This document shows positions 43,155 through 52,921 of a stretch of 64,000 nucleotides of DNA, one piece after another. The position numbers and the translations under genes were made by a program. The stretch is from Oligella sp050920755. GTDB taxonomy: Bacteria; Pseudomonadota; Gammaproteobacteria; Burkholderiales; Burkholderiaceae_B. The stretch's first letter is position 1. The number at the start of each line of letters is the position of its first letter. The notes below the pieces were generated by a model that was not told the origin of the DNA, ran no database searches, and saw nothing but the letters and a program-made list of their open reading frames with translations. The stretch is taken from positions 2,604,001 to 2,668,000 of the forward strand of contig NZ_CP158480.1 of assembly GCF_050920755.1 (NCBI RefSeq). The letters are read 5' to 3'.

Positions 43155-45821
43155 CTAAGGCCGCGGATTGATCTCTCGCCTATCCATATCCAATAACTTT
43201 CTGAGCATCACACGACCGTTATTTGCGGACACTTCGGCAAATTTTGCAGCCGCAAAATCAGCGGCCCGAGACTTATTGAAAAAATACTCGGTGCTAAAGG
43301 CAGGCAAAGTTCCACTATAACTATAAATACTACCGGGCGCTTTGCGTATAAAAGGCAAATACACCCTATCCTCAGTTTTAGGTAGCTTTCCAAGCTCTGT
43401 AGGCGAATGAAAAGCTATCAAAAGCTCAGCCACTCCGTCAATCACCCCAAACTCAGCCAGAATACGCACATTTTTACTCTCCCGTAGCGGCTCCACTAAA
43501 CGTTCAGATAGGGTAGTTTTAGCGGTCGATTGATACTTGTTCCTGTAAATGGCCTCCAATTCCCTATCAACGATCTCCGTCACCTCGTAATTTAAACGCA
43601 TATAATCGCCCTGCAACAAAGAACGCGGATCCACCGGTGCCAATCTAAGCAAGATATTATTACCTCGACCGGACACCGCATCATAATTCATCATCTGCCA
43701 TTGGGCCAATGCAATGGGGCAAAGCAACGCAATACCTAATAAGCCATAAAAGCGACGACGACTGAAAGCTGATCGATTAGGCAGCGGCCCTTCAGACACC
43801 GCCGCCGTAACGACTTCGCCATGCTTCTCATCGTCTCTAAGAATCAGCCATTGGGCCGATAAAACGGTAGGCACCAAAAATAATGCACCACTTAATATCA
43901 ATAAATAGACCTTATGATCCAAAGACATAGTCAGGCTAAAATAAAAGCCGGCTAACGCAAGTAAACCGATTATCACGGCAAAGCAGTAAAGCACGATACT
44001 TCTTTTGTAATAAGCCAGAATAATCAATGCAAACGGCGCCACCACATCCACTCGCCCGAACCATAGCCAAGCCGCTAACAGCCCGGCCAATACAGTCACA
44101 GCTTTAGCCTTGGCACTATCATTTTTAAATAACTGCCATAACGCCCACAAAGGAAGCAACGAGGTCAGCATGGCCAGCGACCAGTAAAGCATACTGATAA
44201 ACACATAAGATGCACCGGGTAAGCCATCGCTAAATAAATACATCCTAAACGGATGAATAAATGCCAATAAGGTATTTTTAAAATTAATCGCTTCGTCCGG
44301 ACCTCGATAGGAAATAAAATAAAAATGGTAATTATTTTGCACCACTTTGATGCCCCACAGCACAGAGGCTGTAATCAAGGGTAAATGCAATTCTGAAAGA
44401 CGCTTAAACGAAAAATAAATAAAAGCGATACAAAATATAAATACGAAGAACTGTTCACTGACAAAGGACAAAAAGGGTAGAAAATGCAGGCCGCCAAAAA
44501 ACACAAAAAAACCTAAGCCACTGATAAAACGAACCAATGCCTCGGTGCGTCGACGGTAAATCAGCACACTGATGACCAAACCCACCGCTGTCAAAATCTG
44601 TGTTGATATAGGTCGATTGAATGCATCCGGACCGAAAAATGCGTAGTTTTTTTCAATGTCGACAAAACAAGCAATCTGGTAGAGCACTAAGGGGAAAAAC
44701 GGTTGCCGTCTCTTTTTCTCCTCTTTTTTATTGAGGAGTGCAAAGGCTACGCCTAAAGCAATCAGCGCCACTATCTCTGCATCCGGGGATTGACTCATTC
44801 TGACAGGCAAATCCATGAATAACATGAGGAAATAAGTAAATGCGGCGACTAAGAAACTGCTGATGACTAAAAACACCGTAAAAGCAACGGGTAAATCCGC
44901 ACGCAAAGCTTGACGACGTTCAGGCCCCTTGATGGCAACTATCTTCTGACGCCATAGCGCAATTACCATCAGCGCTGCACCACCCCATATTGCTACGAGA
45001 AAGATTAAGGTACTGACGACATCCATATTTAAAAAATAGCCTAAGACTTGCGTTTCGATGATTAAAGCACTAAAAGCGCTAGCCAATACCCCGATCGTCA
45101 GTACATAAAGACGTAAAAGCGAGAATCTCAGCTTGTTGTAGATAAAAAGTAAAGCTGCCGCAATCAATAAATATAAACCTGTCGTCCCTACATATTCAGT
45201 GGAACGAGCCGTTGCAAAAATCACGATAGCGCAAATCAATAAACTCATGCTGAGTACGGTCCAAAGCGGATCTTGCTTACTACGCTTTTCTTCGAGATAC
45301 GCAAAAACGGCCGCATTTAAAAAGGCCAATAGATAAGCGCTTAGCTCATAAGGAATGGCTAAGTGATTTTGCCTTAAAAATAAAAATGCGGCGGTATTAG
45401 CCACCACCGCGGCCAGCGTGGCGATAAAGATACCGGGCGAAAAAGCAAACCAAGGCAGGATTAATAAGAACCATAGTGCAAAGGTCTGCCAAGTATCGGC
45501 ACCGGTCTGATAGATTTGACCCACCAATGCAATAAGCGCACCGGAAACTACCGCCCCCAGAAATGCCACGCCTTGGTAAAGCCACTGCATACCTGAGGAT
45601 GCGACTAATTGCTCCTCCCTAAAACGCAATCGCAGCCACAACAAAACGGCGCCAATCAACAATACGACGGCCTGCACCGAAACCAACTTAAAGCCGGGAC
45701 TGATACTCTCCCAATTGGCCGCGACCCATGTGACTGCGCCGCTGGCTAATAACACTACGGATAAACTCATGCACAGCAGTGCTAAAAACTGCTTGGTGCG
45801 AAGATGATAAAAACTCGTCAT
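43155..45821 (-). CDS. DUF2157/DUF4401/GDYXXLXY fusion membrane protein
   Basis: 888 residues with about twenty hydrophobic segments. The N-terminal VTWVAANWESISPGFKL is DUF2157-like, the middle resembles DUF4401, and the C-terminal part carries the eponymous LLQGDYMRLNYEVTE in a periplasmic-type domain (GDYXXLXY). In many bacteria these are two neighbouring proteins; here they are one chain. Function is unknown. It is inserted, in the opposite direction, between smg and topB, which are adjacent in relatives, so it is probably a later arrival. Confidence 0.82.
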   Translation of the reverse strand: MTSFYHLRTKQFLALLCMSLSVVLLASGAVTWVAANWESISPGFKLVSVQAVVLLIGAVLLWLRLRFREEQLVASSGMQWLYQGVAFLGAVVSGALIALVGQIYQTGADTWQTFALWFLLILPWFAFSPGIFIATLAAVVANTAAFLFLRQNHLAIPYELSAYLLAFLNAAVFAYLEEKRSKQDPLWTVLSMSLLICAIVIFATARSTEYVGTTGLYLLIAAALLFIYNKLRFSLLRLYVLTIGVLASAFSALIIETQVLGYFLNMDVVSTLIFLVAIWGGAALMVIALWRQKIVAIKGPERRQALRADLPVAFTVFLVISSFLVAAFTYFLMLFMDLPVRMSQSPDAEIVALIALGVAFALLNKKEEKKRRQPFFPLVLYQIACFVDIEKNYAFFGPDAFNRPISTQILTAVGLVISVLIYRRRTEALVRFISGLGFFVFFGGLHFLPFLSFVSEQFFVFIFCIAFIYFSFKRLSELHLPLITASVLWGIKVVQNNYHFYFISYRGPDEAINFKNTLLAFIHPFRMYLFSDGLPGASYVFISMLYWSLAMLTSLLPLWALWQLFKNDSAKAKAVTVLAGLLAAWLWFGRVDVVAPFALIILAYYKRSIVLYCFAVIIGLLALAGFYFSLTMSLDHKVYLLILSGALFLVPTVLSAQWLILRDDEKHGEVVTAAVSEGPLPNRSAFSRRRFYGLLGIALLCPIALAQWQMMNYDAVSGRGNNILLRLAPVDPRSLLQGDYMRLNYEVTEIVDRELEAIYRNKYQSTAKTTLSERLVEPLRESKNVRILAEFGVIDGVAELLIAFHSPTELGKLPKTEDRVYLPFIRKAPGSIYSYSGTLPAFSTEYFFNKSRAADFAAAKFAEVSANNGRVMLRKLLDMDRREINPRP

Positions 45822-46134
45822 GAACCACCAATCCTCTCAATAAGCTAAAAATTTCTAATCAATTGTAGGATTTATAATCTGCACTTTGAACTAAAGCAGG
45901 ACAAATTTGTCCACCTATTTGTCAGTCTCACCTCAGTCATTAAATCAAGCCTGATTAAGCCGACAAAAGTGCCTTTTATATGTGTTATAGCAGCAGTTTT
46001 TGGGCTGCCTTGCTATTCTTTTACTTGTATTTAATACCAAAGTACTTGCCAAAGCGTTAATTAAATGTAAAACTTCACTCAATTATCTATTTACAATTTT
46101 TACTCTTCATTTAAGGTCTTTTAAAATCAGTTCT
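45822..46134. other. Divergent intergenic region before topB
   Basis: 313 bases, A+T-rich, containing the promoters of two divergent genes and one perfect 14-bp palindrome. An open frame runs through its right half into topB (from 46000), but its residues are unlike any topoisomerase start and the family start is the ATG at 46135. Confidence 0.55.
45899..45912. promoter_or_regulatory. Perfect palindrome GGACAAATTTGTCC
   Basis: 14-base perfect palindrome 78 bases upstream of the membrane-protein start and about 225 bases before topB; a related ATTTGTCAG follows. A dimeric repressor site is possible, its owner unknown. Confidence 0.4.
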
Positions 46135-48702
46135 ATGTCAAAAACACTTATTATTGCGGAAAAACCCTCTGTCGCTCTGGATATTTCTCGTGCTTTAGGC
46201 GGCTTTTCACGTCATGGCGACTATTTTGAAAGTGATGATTACGTGCTGTCTTCGAGCGTTGGTCATCTGTTGACCTTAATTAATCCTGACGATGTGGTGC
46301 GCGGTAAGTGGTCTTTTAATAATCTACCCGCCATTCCTAAAAAGAATTTTGAGTTAAAGCCCATCGATAAGCGCAGTGAAACACGCTTGAAGTTGCTGCT
46401 TAAACTGATTAAGCGCAAAGACGTTGAGCGTATTATTAATGCCTGTGATGCGGGACGCGAGGGTGAGTTGATTTTCCGCTATATCATGCAGTTTGCGAAA
46501 AGCAATAAACCGGTGCAGCGTCTATGGTTACAATCCATGACCAAGCAAGCCATTGTGGATGCCTTCGAGCATATGCGCGACGATGAGAGCATGAAAGGCC
46601 TTGAGGCTGCCGCTCGCTCGCGTGCCGAGGCTGACTGGTTGATCGGCATTAACGGCACACGTGCCATGACAGCATTTAACAGTAAAGACGGCGGCTTTTT
46701 TAAAACCCCGATTGGTCGTGTTCAAACACCTACTTTAGCCATTGTGTTTGAGCGCGAAGAAAGTATTCGTCAGTTTGTTAGCCGTGATTATTGGGAGGTT
46801 TACGGCGAGTTTAGCGCTGCCGAGGGCTCCTATCGGGGGCGCTGGTTCGATCCCGAGTTTAAAAAGGACTCTGAGGACGCTGAAAAAAGAGAGTATCGCC
46901 TCTGGTCCGAGGCGGCAGCTCAAACCATTGTCACTGCCTGTAAGGGCAAGGCCGGGATTGTGTCTGAGAAGTCTAAACCCTCCCGACAGTTGTCCCCTGC
47001 CTTATTCGATCTAACCTCGTTACAGCGTGAGGCCAACGCTAAATTCGGCTTTACCGCCAAAACCACTTTAGCCCTGGCGCAGGCTCTATATGAACGTCAT
47101 AAGGTGCTAACCTACCCGCGTACCGATTCGCGTTTTTTACCTCAAGATTATGTACAAAGCGCCAAAGACACCCTACGCCTAATTAGCGAGAGCAGCTCTA
47201 ATGCCAATCAGGGTCATCAGGCACATGCCACAAAAATTCTTAATGAGCAATGGGTTAAAAGCAATAGACGCATTTTCGACAATAGCAAGGTCAGCGATCA
47301 CTTCGCTATTATCCCGACACTGCAAATGCCTAAGGAATTAAGCGAGGCCGAATTTAAGATTTACGATCTGGTGGTAAAACGCTTTATGGCTGTCTTTTTC
47401 CCGGCCGCTGAGTACCGTGTAACTACACGCATTACACAGGTGGGAGCCCATCAGTTTAAAACCGAGGGTAAGGTTCTGGTTAAACCGGGTTGGTTAGAAA
47501 TTTACGGTCGTGAAGCCCAAGGTCAAGAGGATAATCTCGTGCCTGTCACTGAGGGTGAAAAAGTTCATACGGATGATGTGGTACCCGAAGCCCTGGTTAC
47601 CAAGCCACCTGCACGTTACACCGAGGCTACTTTATTAAGTGCGATGGAGGGTGCCGGTCGTTTAGTCGATGATGATGAGCTGCGTGAAGCCATGTCAGAA
47701 CGCGGTTTAGGCACGCCGGCTACGCGCGCGGCCATTATTGAGGGCCTTTTAAACGAGCAGTATTTACGTCGTGAGGGCCGTGAATTAGTACCGACAGCCA
47801 AAGCGCGTCAGTTAATGACTCTACTTTCAGGCCTCAATGTTAAGGAATTAACCTCGCCTGAACTCACCGGCGAATGGGAGTATAAGCTTAAGCAGATTGA
47901 AGCCAATCAGCTGGAGCCCCAAGCCTTTATGAAGGATATCGTGCGCAGTACGGAAACCATGGTAAGCCGTGCCAAAGAGTATGAGTACGATACCATTCCC
48001 GGCGACTATGTGACGCTTAAAACCCCCTGTCCTGTCTGTGGCAATGTGGTCAAAGAGAATTATCGACGTTATGCTTGTACCCATTGCGACTTTTCCATTA
48101 CCAAGCACCCCGGCGGTCGTACCTTCGAGCCGGATGAGGTCGAAACACTACTCTCAGAGCATGTATTAGGGCCTTTAAACGGTTTTATCAGTAAAATGGG
48201 ACGACCTTTCAGCGCCATTATCCGCTTAAGCGAGGATGAGAAAAAGCTGGAATTCGACTTCGGTCAGGATAGCGACGAGGATGAGGAAAGTCTGGACACC
48301 TCCAACCTGGTTGCTGTAGGAGATTGCCCTAAATGTGCTGCCAAGGTGTATGATACGGGCATGGCTTATGTCTGTGAAAAGGCCACCGGCAAGGATAAAA
48401 GCTGTGATTTCCGCTCGGGTAAAGTGATTCTGCAGCAGGAGATCTCGCATGAGCAGATGCATAAGCTGCTGAGCGAGAAAAAGACCGATTTGCTGGAAAA
48501 CTTTGTCTCCAACCGCAATAACCGCAAGTTTAAGGCGTATTTAGTTTTAGATGATGCGGGCAAGGTCGGCTTTGCATTTGAACAAAAAGCCCCGGCCAAA
48601 AAAGCGGCAAAGAAAGCGGCAAGCAAAAAAACCGCCGCTAAAAAAACAGCCACTAAGAAAACAGCTGCCAAAAAAGCAGCAGCTAAAAAGAGTAGTACTT
48701 AA
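46135..48702 (+). CDS. topB: DNA topoisomerase III with histone-like tail
   Basis: Type IA topoisomerase of 855 residues. The TOPRIM domain starts KTLIIAEKPSVALDISRALG with the DAGREGELIFRY motif; the catalytic Tyr is in VLTYPRTDSRFLPQD; ERGLGTPATRAAIIEGLL is the domain IV signature. Two zinc-binding segments follow (CPVCGNVVKENY...CTHC, and CPKCAAKVYDTGMAYVCEKA). The last 37 residues are a Lys/Ala repeat tail (KKTAAKK units) resembling histone H1, typical of burkholderialean relatives and probably DNA-binding. hemN-like follows after 18 bases. Confidence 0.95.
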   Translation: MSKTLIIAEKPSVALDISRALGGFSRHGDYFESDDYVLSSSVGHLLTLINPDDVVRGKWSFNNLPAIPKKNFELKPIDKRSETRLKLLLKLIKRKDVERIINACDAGREGELIFRYIMQFAKSNKPVQRLWLQSMTKQAIVDAFEHMRDDESMKGLEAAARSRAEADWLIGINGTRAMTAFNSKDGGFFKTPIGRVQTPTLAIVFEREESIRQFVSRDYWEVYGEFSAAEGSYRGRWFDPEFKKDSEDAEKREYRLWSEAAAQTIVTACKGKAGIVSEKSKPSRQLSPALFDLTSLQREANAKFGFTAKTTLALAQALYERHKVLTYPRTDSRFLPQDYVQSAKDTLRLISESSSNANQGHQAHATKILNEQWVKSNRRIFDNSKVSDHFAIIPTLQMPKELSEAEFKIYDLVVKRFMAVFFPAAEYRVTTRITQVGAHQFKTEGKVLVKPGWLEIYGREAQGQEDNLVPVTEGEKVHTDDVVPEALVTKPPARYTEATLLSAMEGAGRLVDDDELREAMSERGLGTPATRAAIIEGLLNEQYLRREGRELVPTAKARQLMTLLSGLNVKELTSPELTGEWEYKLKQIEANQLEPQAFMKDIVRSTETMVSRAKEYEYDTIPGDYVTLKTPCPVCGNVVKENYRRYACTHCDFSITKHPGGRTFEPDEVETLLSEHVLGPLNGFISKMGRPFSAIIRLSEDEKKLEFDFGQDSDEDEESLDTSNLVAVGDCPKCAAKVYDTGMAYVCEKATGKDKSCDFRSGKVILQQEISHEQMHKLLSEKKTDLLENFVSNRNNRKFKAYLVLDDAGKVGFAFEQKAPAKKAAKKAASKKTAAKKTATKKTAAKKAAAKKSST

Positions 48703-48720
48703 AATCCAACTACTTTAAAT

Positions 48721-50082
48721 ATGAAAGAATTAATTCACAAATACAATATCCCGGGCCCGCGCTATACCAGCTACCCGACTGTTCCTTATTGGGACAATAA
48801 CAGCTTCACTGCAGAGGCCTTTTTAGAAACCCTGAAGCGCAGTTTCAAAGAGTCTAATGCCAAACAGGGCATCAGCCTTTATATACACCTGCCTTTTTGT
48901 GAGAGTCTCTGTACTTTCTGCGCCTGTCATAAGCGCATTACCAAAAAGCATGCGGTTGAAGCCCCCTATATTGATGCCGTCATTAAGGAATGGGATCTCT
49001 ATCTGGCAGTTCTGGAAGAAAAGCCGCTAATCAGTGAAATCCACTTAGGCGGCGGTACTCCGACCTTCTTTGCCATGGAAGAGCTGGAGCGATTGCTGCA
49101 GCATATTTTTGCGACCTCAGAGATTGCCGAGCAACATACTTTCAGCTTTGAGGGGCACCCGAATAATACCCGCCTTGAGCATCTTGAGGGCTTATATAAG
49201 CTCGGTTTTCGTCGTTGCAGCTTCGGCGTACAGGATTATGATGAACGCGTGCAAATTGCGATTAATCGTGTTCAACCCTATGAAAATGTTTTAAACATCA
49301 CTGAAGCGGCGCGTAAAATCGGCTATACCAGTATCAGCCATGACTTGGTTTTCGGTTTGCCATTTCAAACATGGCAGGGCATGGAGCATACCATTCGCCG
49401 TACCTTAGCGCTTAAACCCGACCGTCTGGCTTTTTACTCTTATGCACATGTGCCTTGGATTAAGGGCGTTGGACAGCGCGGTTTTGATGAAAACGATCTC
49501 CCCTCCGGTGAGGAAAAGCGCGCCCTCTATGAAAATGGCAAGGCGCTCTTGGAGGAGTTAGGCTATGTTGAGGTGGGTATGGATCATTTTTCCCTACCGA
49601 CGGACAGCCTTTACCAAGCCATGATCGATCGTACCATTCACCGTAATTTTATGGGCTACAGCTCTTCCTCCACGCAAGTGATGATTGGCTTAGGCATGTC
49701 CAGTATTAGTGATACATGGTATGGCTTTGCACAAAATGAAAAGGACTTGGAAGCCTACTATGAGCGTTTGGAAAAAAATGTGATTCCGCTGATCCGAGGT
49801 CATATTCTCAACCAAGAGGATCTGATTATTCGACGCCATATTCTGAACTTAATGTGCTTATTGGAAACTTCTTGGGAAAACCCGGAAAACCAATTCAGAG
49901 AATTGCCGGAGACGCTGGAGCGTCTCAAAGAAATGGCACAGGACGGTTTATTGGAAATAAGCGATAAAGGGCTCAAAATCACTGAAAAAGGTCGTATTTT
50001 TGCCCGTAATATCTGTATGACCTTCGATCTCCGAATGCTCAGAGATAAGCCTGAAACCCGTATTTTCTCAATGACGGTTTAG
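48721..50082 (+). CDS. hemN: Oxygen-independent coproporphyrinogen-III oxidase
   Basis: Radical SAM enzyme of 453 residues that decarboxylates coproporphyrinogen III in haem synthesis. The cluster cysteines are C60, C64 and C67 in FCESLCTFCACHK, preceded by IPGPRYTSYPTVPYW, which is the true HemN start; GGGTPTFF and SFGVQDYDERVQ follow. The full C-terminal domain, including YSSSSTQVMIGLGMSSIS, distinguishes it from HemW. It may be co-transcribed with topB and the methyltransferase behind it. Confidence 0.92.
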   Translation: MKELIHKYNIPGPRYTSYPTVPYWDNNSFTAEAFLETLKRSFKESNAKQGISLYIHLPFCESLCTFCACHKRITKKHAVEAPYIDAVIKEWDLYLAVLEEKPLISEIHLGGGTPTFFAMEELERLLQHIFATSEIAEQHTFSFEGHPNNTRLEHLEGLYKLGFRRCSFGVQDYDERVQIAINRVQPYENVLNITEAARKIGYTSISHDLVFGLPFQTWQGMEHTIRRTLALKPDRLAFYSYAHVPWIKGVGQRGFDENDLPSGEEKRALYENGKALLEELGYVEVGMDHFSLPTDSLYQAMIDRTIHRNFMGYSSSSTQVMIGLGMSSISDTWYGFAQNEKDLEAYYERLEKNVIPLIRGHILNQEDLIIRRHILNLMCLLETSWENPENQFRELPETLERLKEMAQDGLLEISDKGLKITEKGRIFARNICMTFDLRMLRDKPETRIFSMTV

Positions 50083-50094
50083 TCGAGTTGCGCC

Positions 50095-50919
50095 ATGAGT
50101 TTAATCCCCGAAATTAAGCCGCAGCAATCGGTTGAACTGCTTAAAGCTCTACATATTTTGACGCGCGACGGCAAAATCAATCAAGATAGCCGTCGCAAGC
50201 TAAAGCAGGTTTATCACCTCTATCACTTTATTGAGCCCTTAATGCTCAAGGTCTTAGAGGAGCAAAAGCAGCTCACCCTAGTGGATCATGGTGCCGGCAA
50301 GTCCTATCTGGGCTTTATTCTCTATGACCTGCTATTAAAAGAATACCATCAAGCTCATGTTTACGGCATTGAGTTTAGAGAGCAATTAGTTAAGAGCTCT
50401 GAAGCCCTTGCAGAAAAGCTGGGTTTTTCGGAAGGCATGACATTTAAGGCCATGAGTGTTGAAGAAGCGATGGTTTCAAGCGATATTCCGCCTAAAGTTG
50501 ATATCACAACCGCCTTACATGCTTGTGATACAGCCACGGATGATGCCATTCGCTTTGCACTGGAGCGCCAATCGAAATATATCGTGTTGGTGCCTTGCTG
50601 TCAGGCGGAGGTTGCAGCGCATCTGCGTCAAAATAAAAACAAAGCCATCAAGGACAAAAGCCTTTCTGAAATCTGGCGTCACCCCATTCATACCCGTGAG
50701 TTCGGCAGTCATCTGACCAATGTACTGCGCTGCCTGCAATTAGAGGCGCGTGGTTACCAAGTCACTGTTACTGAATTAGTGGGCTGGGAGCACTCCATGA
50801 AAAACGAATTGATTGTGGCTCGCAAAGTCGCAAAATTCAAAAACAGTGCCCGAGAACGTCAATTGGAAATTCTCAAGGAATTCGGTCTGGAAGAAATGCG
50901 CGAGCGCTTTGCTTATTAA
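50095..50919 (+). CDS. Class I SAM-dependent methyltransferase (Methyltransf_32-like)
   Basis: 274 residues. The SAM-binding motif I reads LTLVDHGAGKSYLGFILYDL, followed by GIEFREQLV, and a later VDITTALHACDTATDDAIRF and YIVLVPCCQAEVA, the pattern of the PF13679 group. Substrate unknown; relatives include possible RNA-modifying enzymes. It begins 12 bases behind hemN with no strong binding site, so it probably depends on coupled translation. Confidence 0.75.
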   Translation: MSLIPEIKPQQSVELLKALHILTRDGKINQDSRRKLKQVYHLYHFIEPLMLKVLEEQKQLTLVDHGAGKSYLGFILYDLLLKEYHQAHVYGIEFREQLVKSSEALAEKLGFSEGMTFKAMSVEEAMVSSDIPPKVDITTALHACDTATDDAIRFALERQSKYIVLVPCCQAEVAAHLRQNKNKAIKDKSLSEIWRHPIHTREFGSHLTNVLRCLQLEARGYQVTVTELVGWEHSMKNELIVARKVAKFKNSARERQLEILKEFGLEEMRERFAY

Positions 50920-51019
50920 TCAGTGCAGTCAATTTGTCACAAATTGCTGATACGCTTAAAAATCGGCTCTGTTAAAATAGCCGTCTAAACTTAGTTGTTA
51001 ATTAAAAGGATATTCACAC

Positions 51020-51379
51020 ATGTCAGTCATTGAACGCAAACACAGCGGCCCCTTAATGTCTAAAATCGTTATTAATAACGGTACGGTTTATTTATCCGGT
51101 ATTGTTCCCGCCCCCGATGCCGAGGGCAAAGACATTGCCACCCAAACTCAAAGTGTATTGGAACAAATTGATGCCCTACTTAAGGAAGCCGGTACCGATA
51201 AAAGCCGTCTTTTAACCGCACAAATCTGGTTAAGCGACATTGATCATGACTTTGCCACGATGAACGGTATTTGGGGCGAGTGGTTAGACCCTAACGGTAT
51301 CCCTACACGAGCCACGGTCGAAGCCAAACTGGCACGCCCTACGGTCAATGTTGAAATTCAAGTGACCGCCGCACTCTAG
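51020..51379 (+). CDS. RidA/YjgF family enamine deaminase
   Basis: 119 residues. VYLSGIVPAPDAEGKDIATQ, LTAQIWLSDIDHDFATMN and PTRATVEAKLARPTVNVEIQ match the family; the conserved Arg that binds the substrate carboxylate is present in PTRATVE. RidA proteins hydrolyse reactive 2-aminoacrylate-type intermediates, but this subgroup (RutC/Rid4-7-like) is less certain. AAAGGA precedes the start. Confidence 0.85.
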   Translation: MSVIERKHSGPLMSKIVINNGTVYLSGIVPAPDAEGKDIATQTQSVLEQIDALLKEAGTDKSRLLTAQIWLSDIDHDFATMNGIWGEWLDPNGIPTRATVEAKLARPTVNVEIQVTAAL

Positions 51380-51408
51380 TGTTTAATGCTATTTGAAGCA
51401 TAAATAAG

Positions 51409-51446
51409 ACGCCCATATAGATAGACTCTAGATGGGCGTTATTCTT
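51409..51446. terminator. Terminator between ridA-like gene and the convergent membrane-protein gene
   Basis: ACGCCCAT (51409-51416) pairs with ATGGGCGT (51432-51439), followed by TATTCTTT. Confidence 0.75.
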
Positions 51447-51453
51447 TGGCTAG

Positions 51454-52536
51454 TTACAAAAACTTCCCTAGAGGCCGATCCAAAAATAATATTTTATCCG
51501 GCTGATGCGCCAGATAAAGAATCGGACGATGTGGTGACATTGTTTCCAGCTGAATTTTTTGCTCATCGGAAACCGGCTCGCTATAGTGGAAGCGCTGTAA
51601 TCGCCCGCTCTCATCCCGATAACTGATATCGACACAATAAACCGCATCATCATTGCTATAGTGCGTCTGCTTCCAAGTAATCGATTCCGTTGTACTTTGC
51701 CGCCCCAGAATCTTAATCACATCGACAGGCATGCCATTTGGGCCCTCTGCAACCGAACGATGACTATGATACAGCCACAAAACAACGATATTGCACAAGG
51801 GCCCCCAATGCCAAACATTGACCGTATTAAATAAGGTAAACATATCATCAGTCAGGTGTCGAGTGGTTTGTGCCACATGCCATAACGGCAACAAAATCTG
51901 CAATAAGGTAATAATGAGCAACGCCAAACCCATATAAATATGCTTAGCAGTCACGCGACCATGATCATTCGCCAAAGCAAAAATCGGTGTTACTGCTTTG
52001 GTATTGAGCCACACCGGCATCGTTGCCCGATGGTCGTGCGCGAACTCAATGGCTAAATCTCGGTTCTGCGCTGCGATAACTTGTTGAAGATCGGGTGAAA
52101 AAGAATAATCAACCGGCATGGAAAAGATATGTGTAATCAGCGTGCCTGATAAATTAGTAAACTGCACCTTGAGCCGGCGCTCCGCACATCTCTTACGCAA
52201 CTGCGCCTCATCTGCCAAAGCCTTATCATACGAGGATAAAGGCGGCAAACCCGAAAAGGCGCTGTGCGAATCGCCCACAATCTCTGCCTTAATCACTTTG
52301 CCATGTTTTTTAAGCTGAATAATGGCATAATCCGGAAGAAAATAGTACTTAATGAGCAGTAAAAACGCAAACAACCAAACCGCTAGACCGATATAAAAAC
52401 CGATATGGCTAGTACGCTGCAAATGCTCAGCGATGGAACTACGAGTATATAAAAGCGGTAGCGCACAGAAAAAATAGATAAACAAAAAACCAACTTGCGG
52501 CGTCCGCTTCCTATAAACTTTATTTTCTGTGGACAT
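51454..52536 (-). CDS. Uncharacterised membrane protein of a vgrG-linked island
   Basis: 360 residues, not recognised. Two membrane helices lie near the N-terminus (QVGFLFIYFFCALPLLY and GFYIGLAVWLFAFLLLIKYY), one or two more around residues 195-255, and the C-terminal 110 residues are soluble (GPNGMPVDVIKILGR, ITWKQTHY, HRPILYLAHQPDKILFLDR). The C-terminal part is repeated in the truncated paralogue directly upstream. Both lie downstream of a vgrG relict on the same strand; proteins in that position are often type VI effector or immunity proteins, and a multi-helix duplicated protein would suit immunity. That is inference. Confidence 0.6.
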   Translation of the reverse strand: MSTENKVYRKRTPQVGFLFIYFFCALPLLYTRSSIAEHLQRTSHIGFYIGLAVWLFAFLLLIKYYFLPDYAIIQLKKHGKVIKAEIVGDSHSAFSGLPPLSSYDKALADEAQLRKRCAERRLKVQFTNLSGTLITHIFSMPVDYSFSPDLQQVIAAQNRDLAIEFAHDHRATMPVWLNTKAVTPIFALANDHGRVTAKHIYMGLALLIITLLQILLPLWHVAQTTRHLTDDMFTLFNTVNVWHWGPLCNIVVLWLYHSHRSVAEGPNGMPVDVIKILGRQSTTESITWKQTHYSNDDAVYCVDISYRDESGRLQRFHYSEPVSDEQKIQLETMSPHRPILYLAHQPDKILFLDRPLGKFL

Positions 52537-52581
52537 ATGTGCTATCCGCTGCTCAGTAACTCATGTCTGTACATCGATAAG

Positions 52582-52890
52582 CTACAAAAACTTCCCATGA
52601 TATTGATCTAAGAAATAAATTTTATTCGGTTTATTTTCCAAATAAAAAATAGGCCGATGTTGTGGCATCACCGCTAATGCCTTTTCTTTAGAATCGGTTA
52701 CTGTTGATTTAAAACTAAGTTCATGCAATTGACCTGCACTATCTTTATATGAGACCTTAACGCGATAGTAAGTCACATCATCACCATAACTCGTCGCTTT
52801 CCAAGTGATTGATTCTGTCATACCTTTCTTGCCTATTAATTTCATCACATCAACGGCAACACCGTTTGGCGCTTTATCGACCGCGGTATT
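52582..52890 (-). pseudogene. Truncated paralogue of the 51.5-52.5 kb protein
   Basis: About 103 codons matching the C-terminal part of the neighbouring protein: PNGVAVDVMKLIGKKGMTES, ITWKATSY, QHRPIFYLENKPNKIYFLDQ, GKFL end. The N-terminal membrane part is missing because the IS3-family element begins at 52891. A GTG inside the element could start a 108-residue product, but that is accidental. Divergence between the paralogues (around half the residues) shows an old duplication preceding the truncation. Confidence 0.8.
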
Positions 52891-52921
52891 TGTCAAGATA
52901 GTTGTCACTCATACATAAATT

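Noticed and set aside
46000..46134. N-terminal extension of topoisomerase III by 45 residues
   Set aside because: It starts with TTG, lacks a binding site, and the conserved TOPRIM start begins right after the ATG at 46135.
48590..48700. Short tandem repeats that could look like a repeat array
   Set aside because: They encode the Lys/Ala tail of topoisomerase III in frame and have no spacer structure; there is no CRISPR array in the window.
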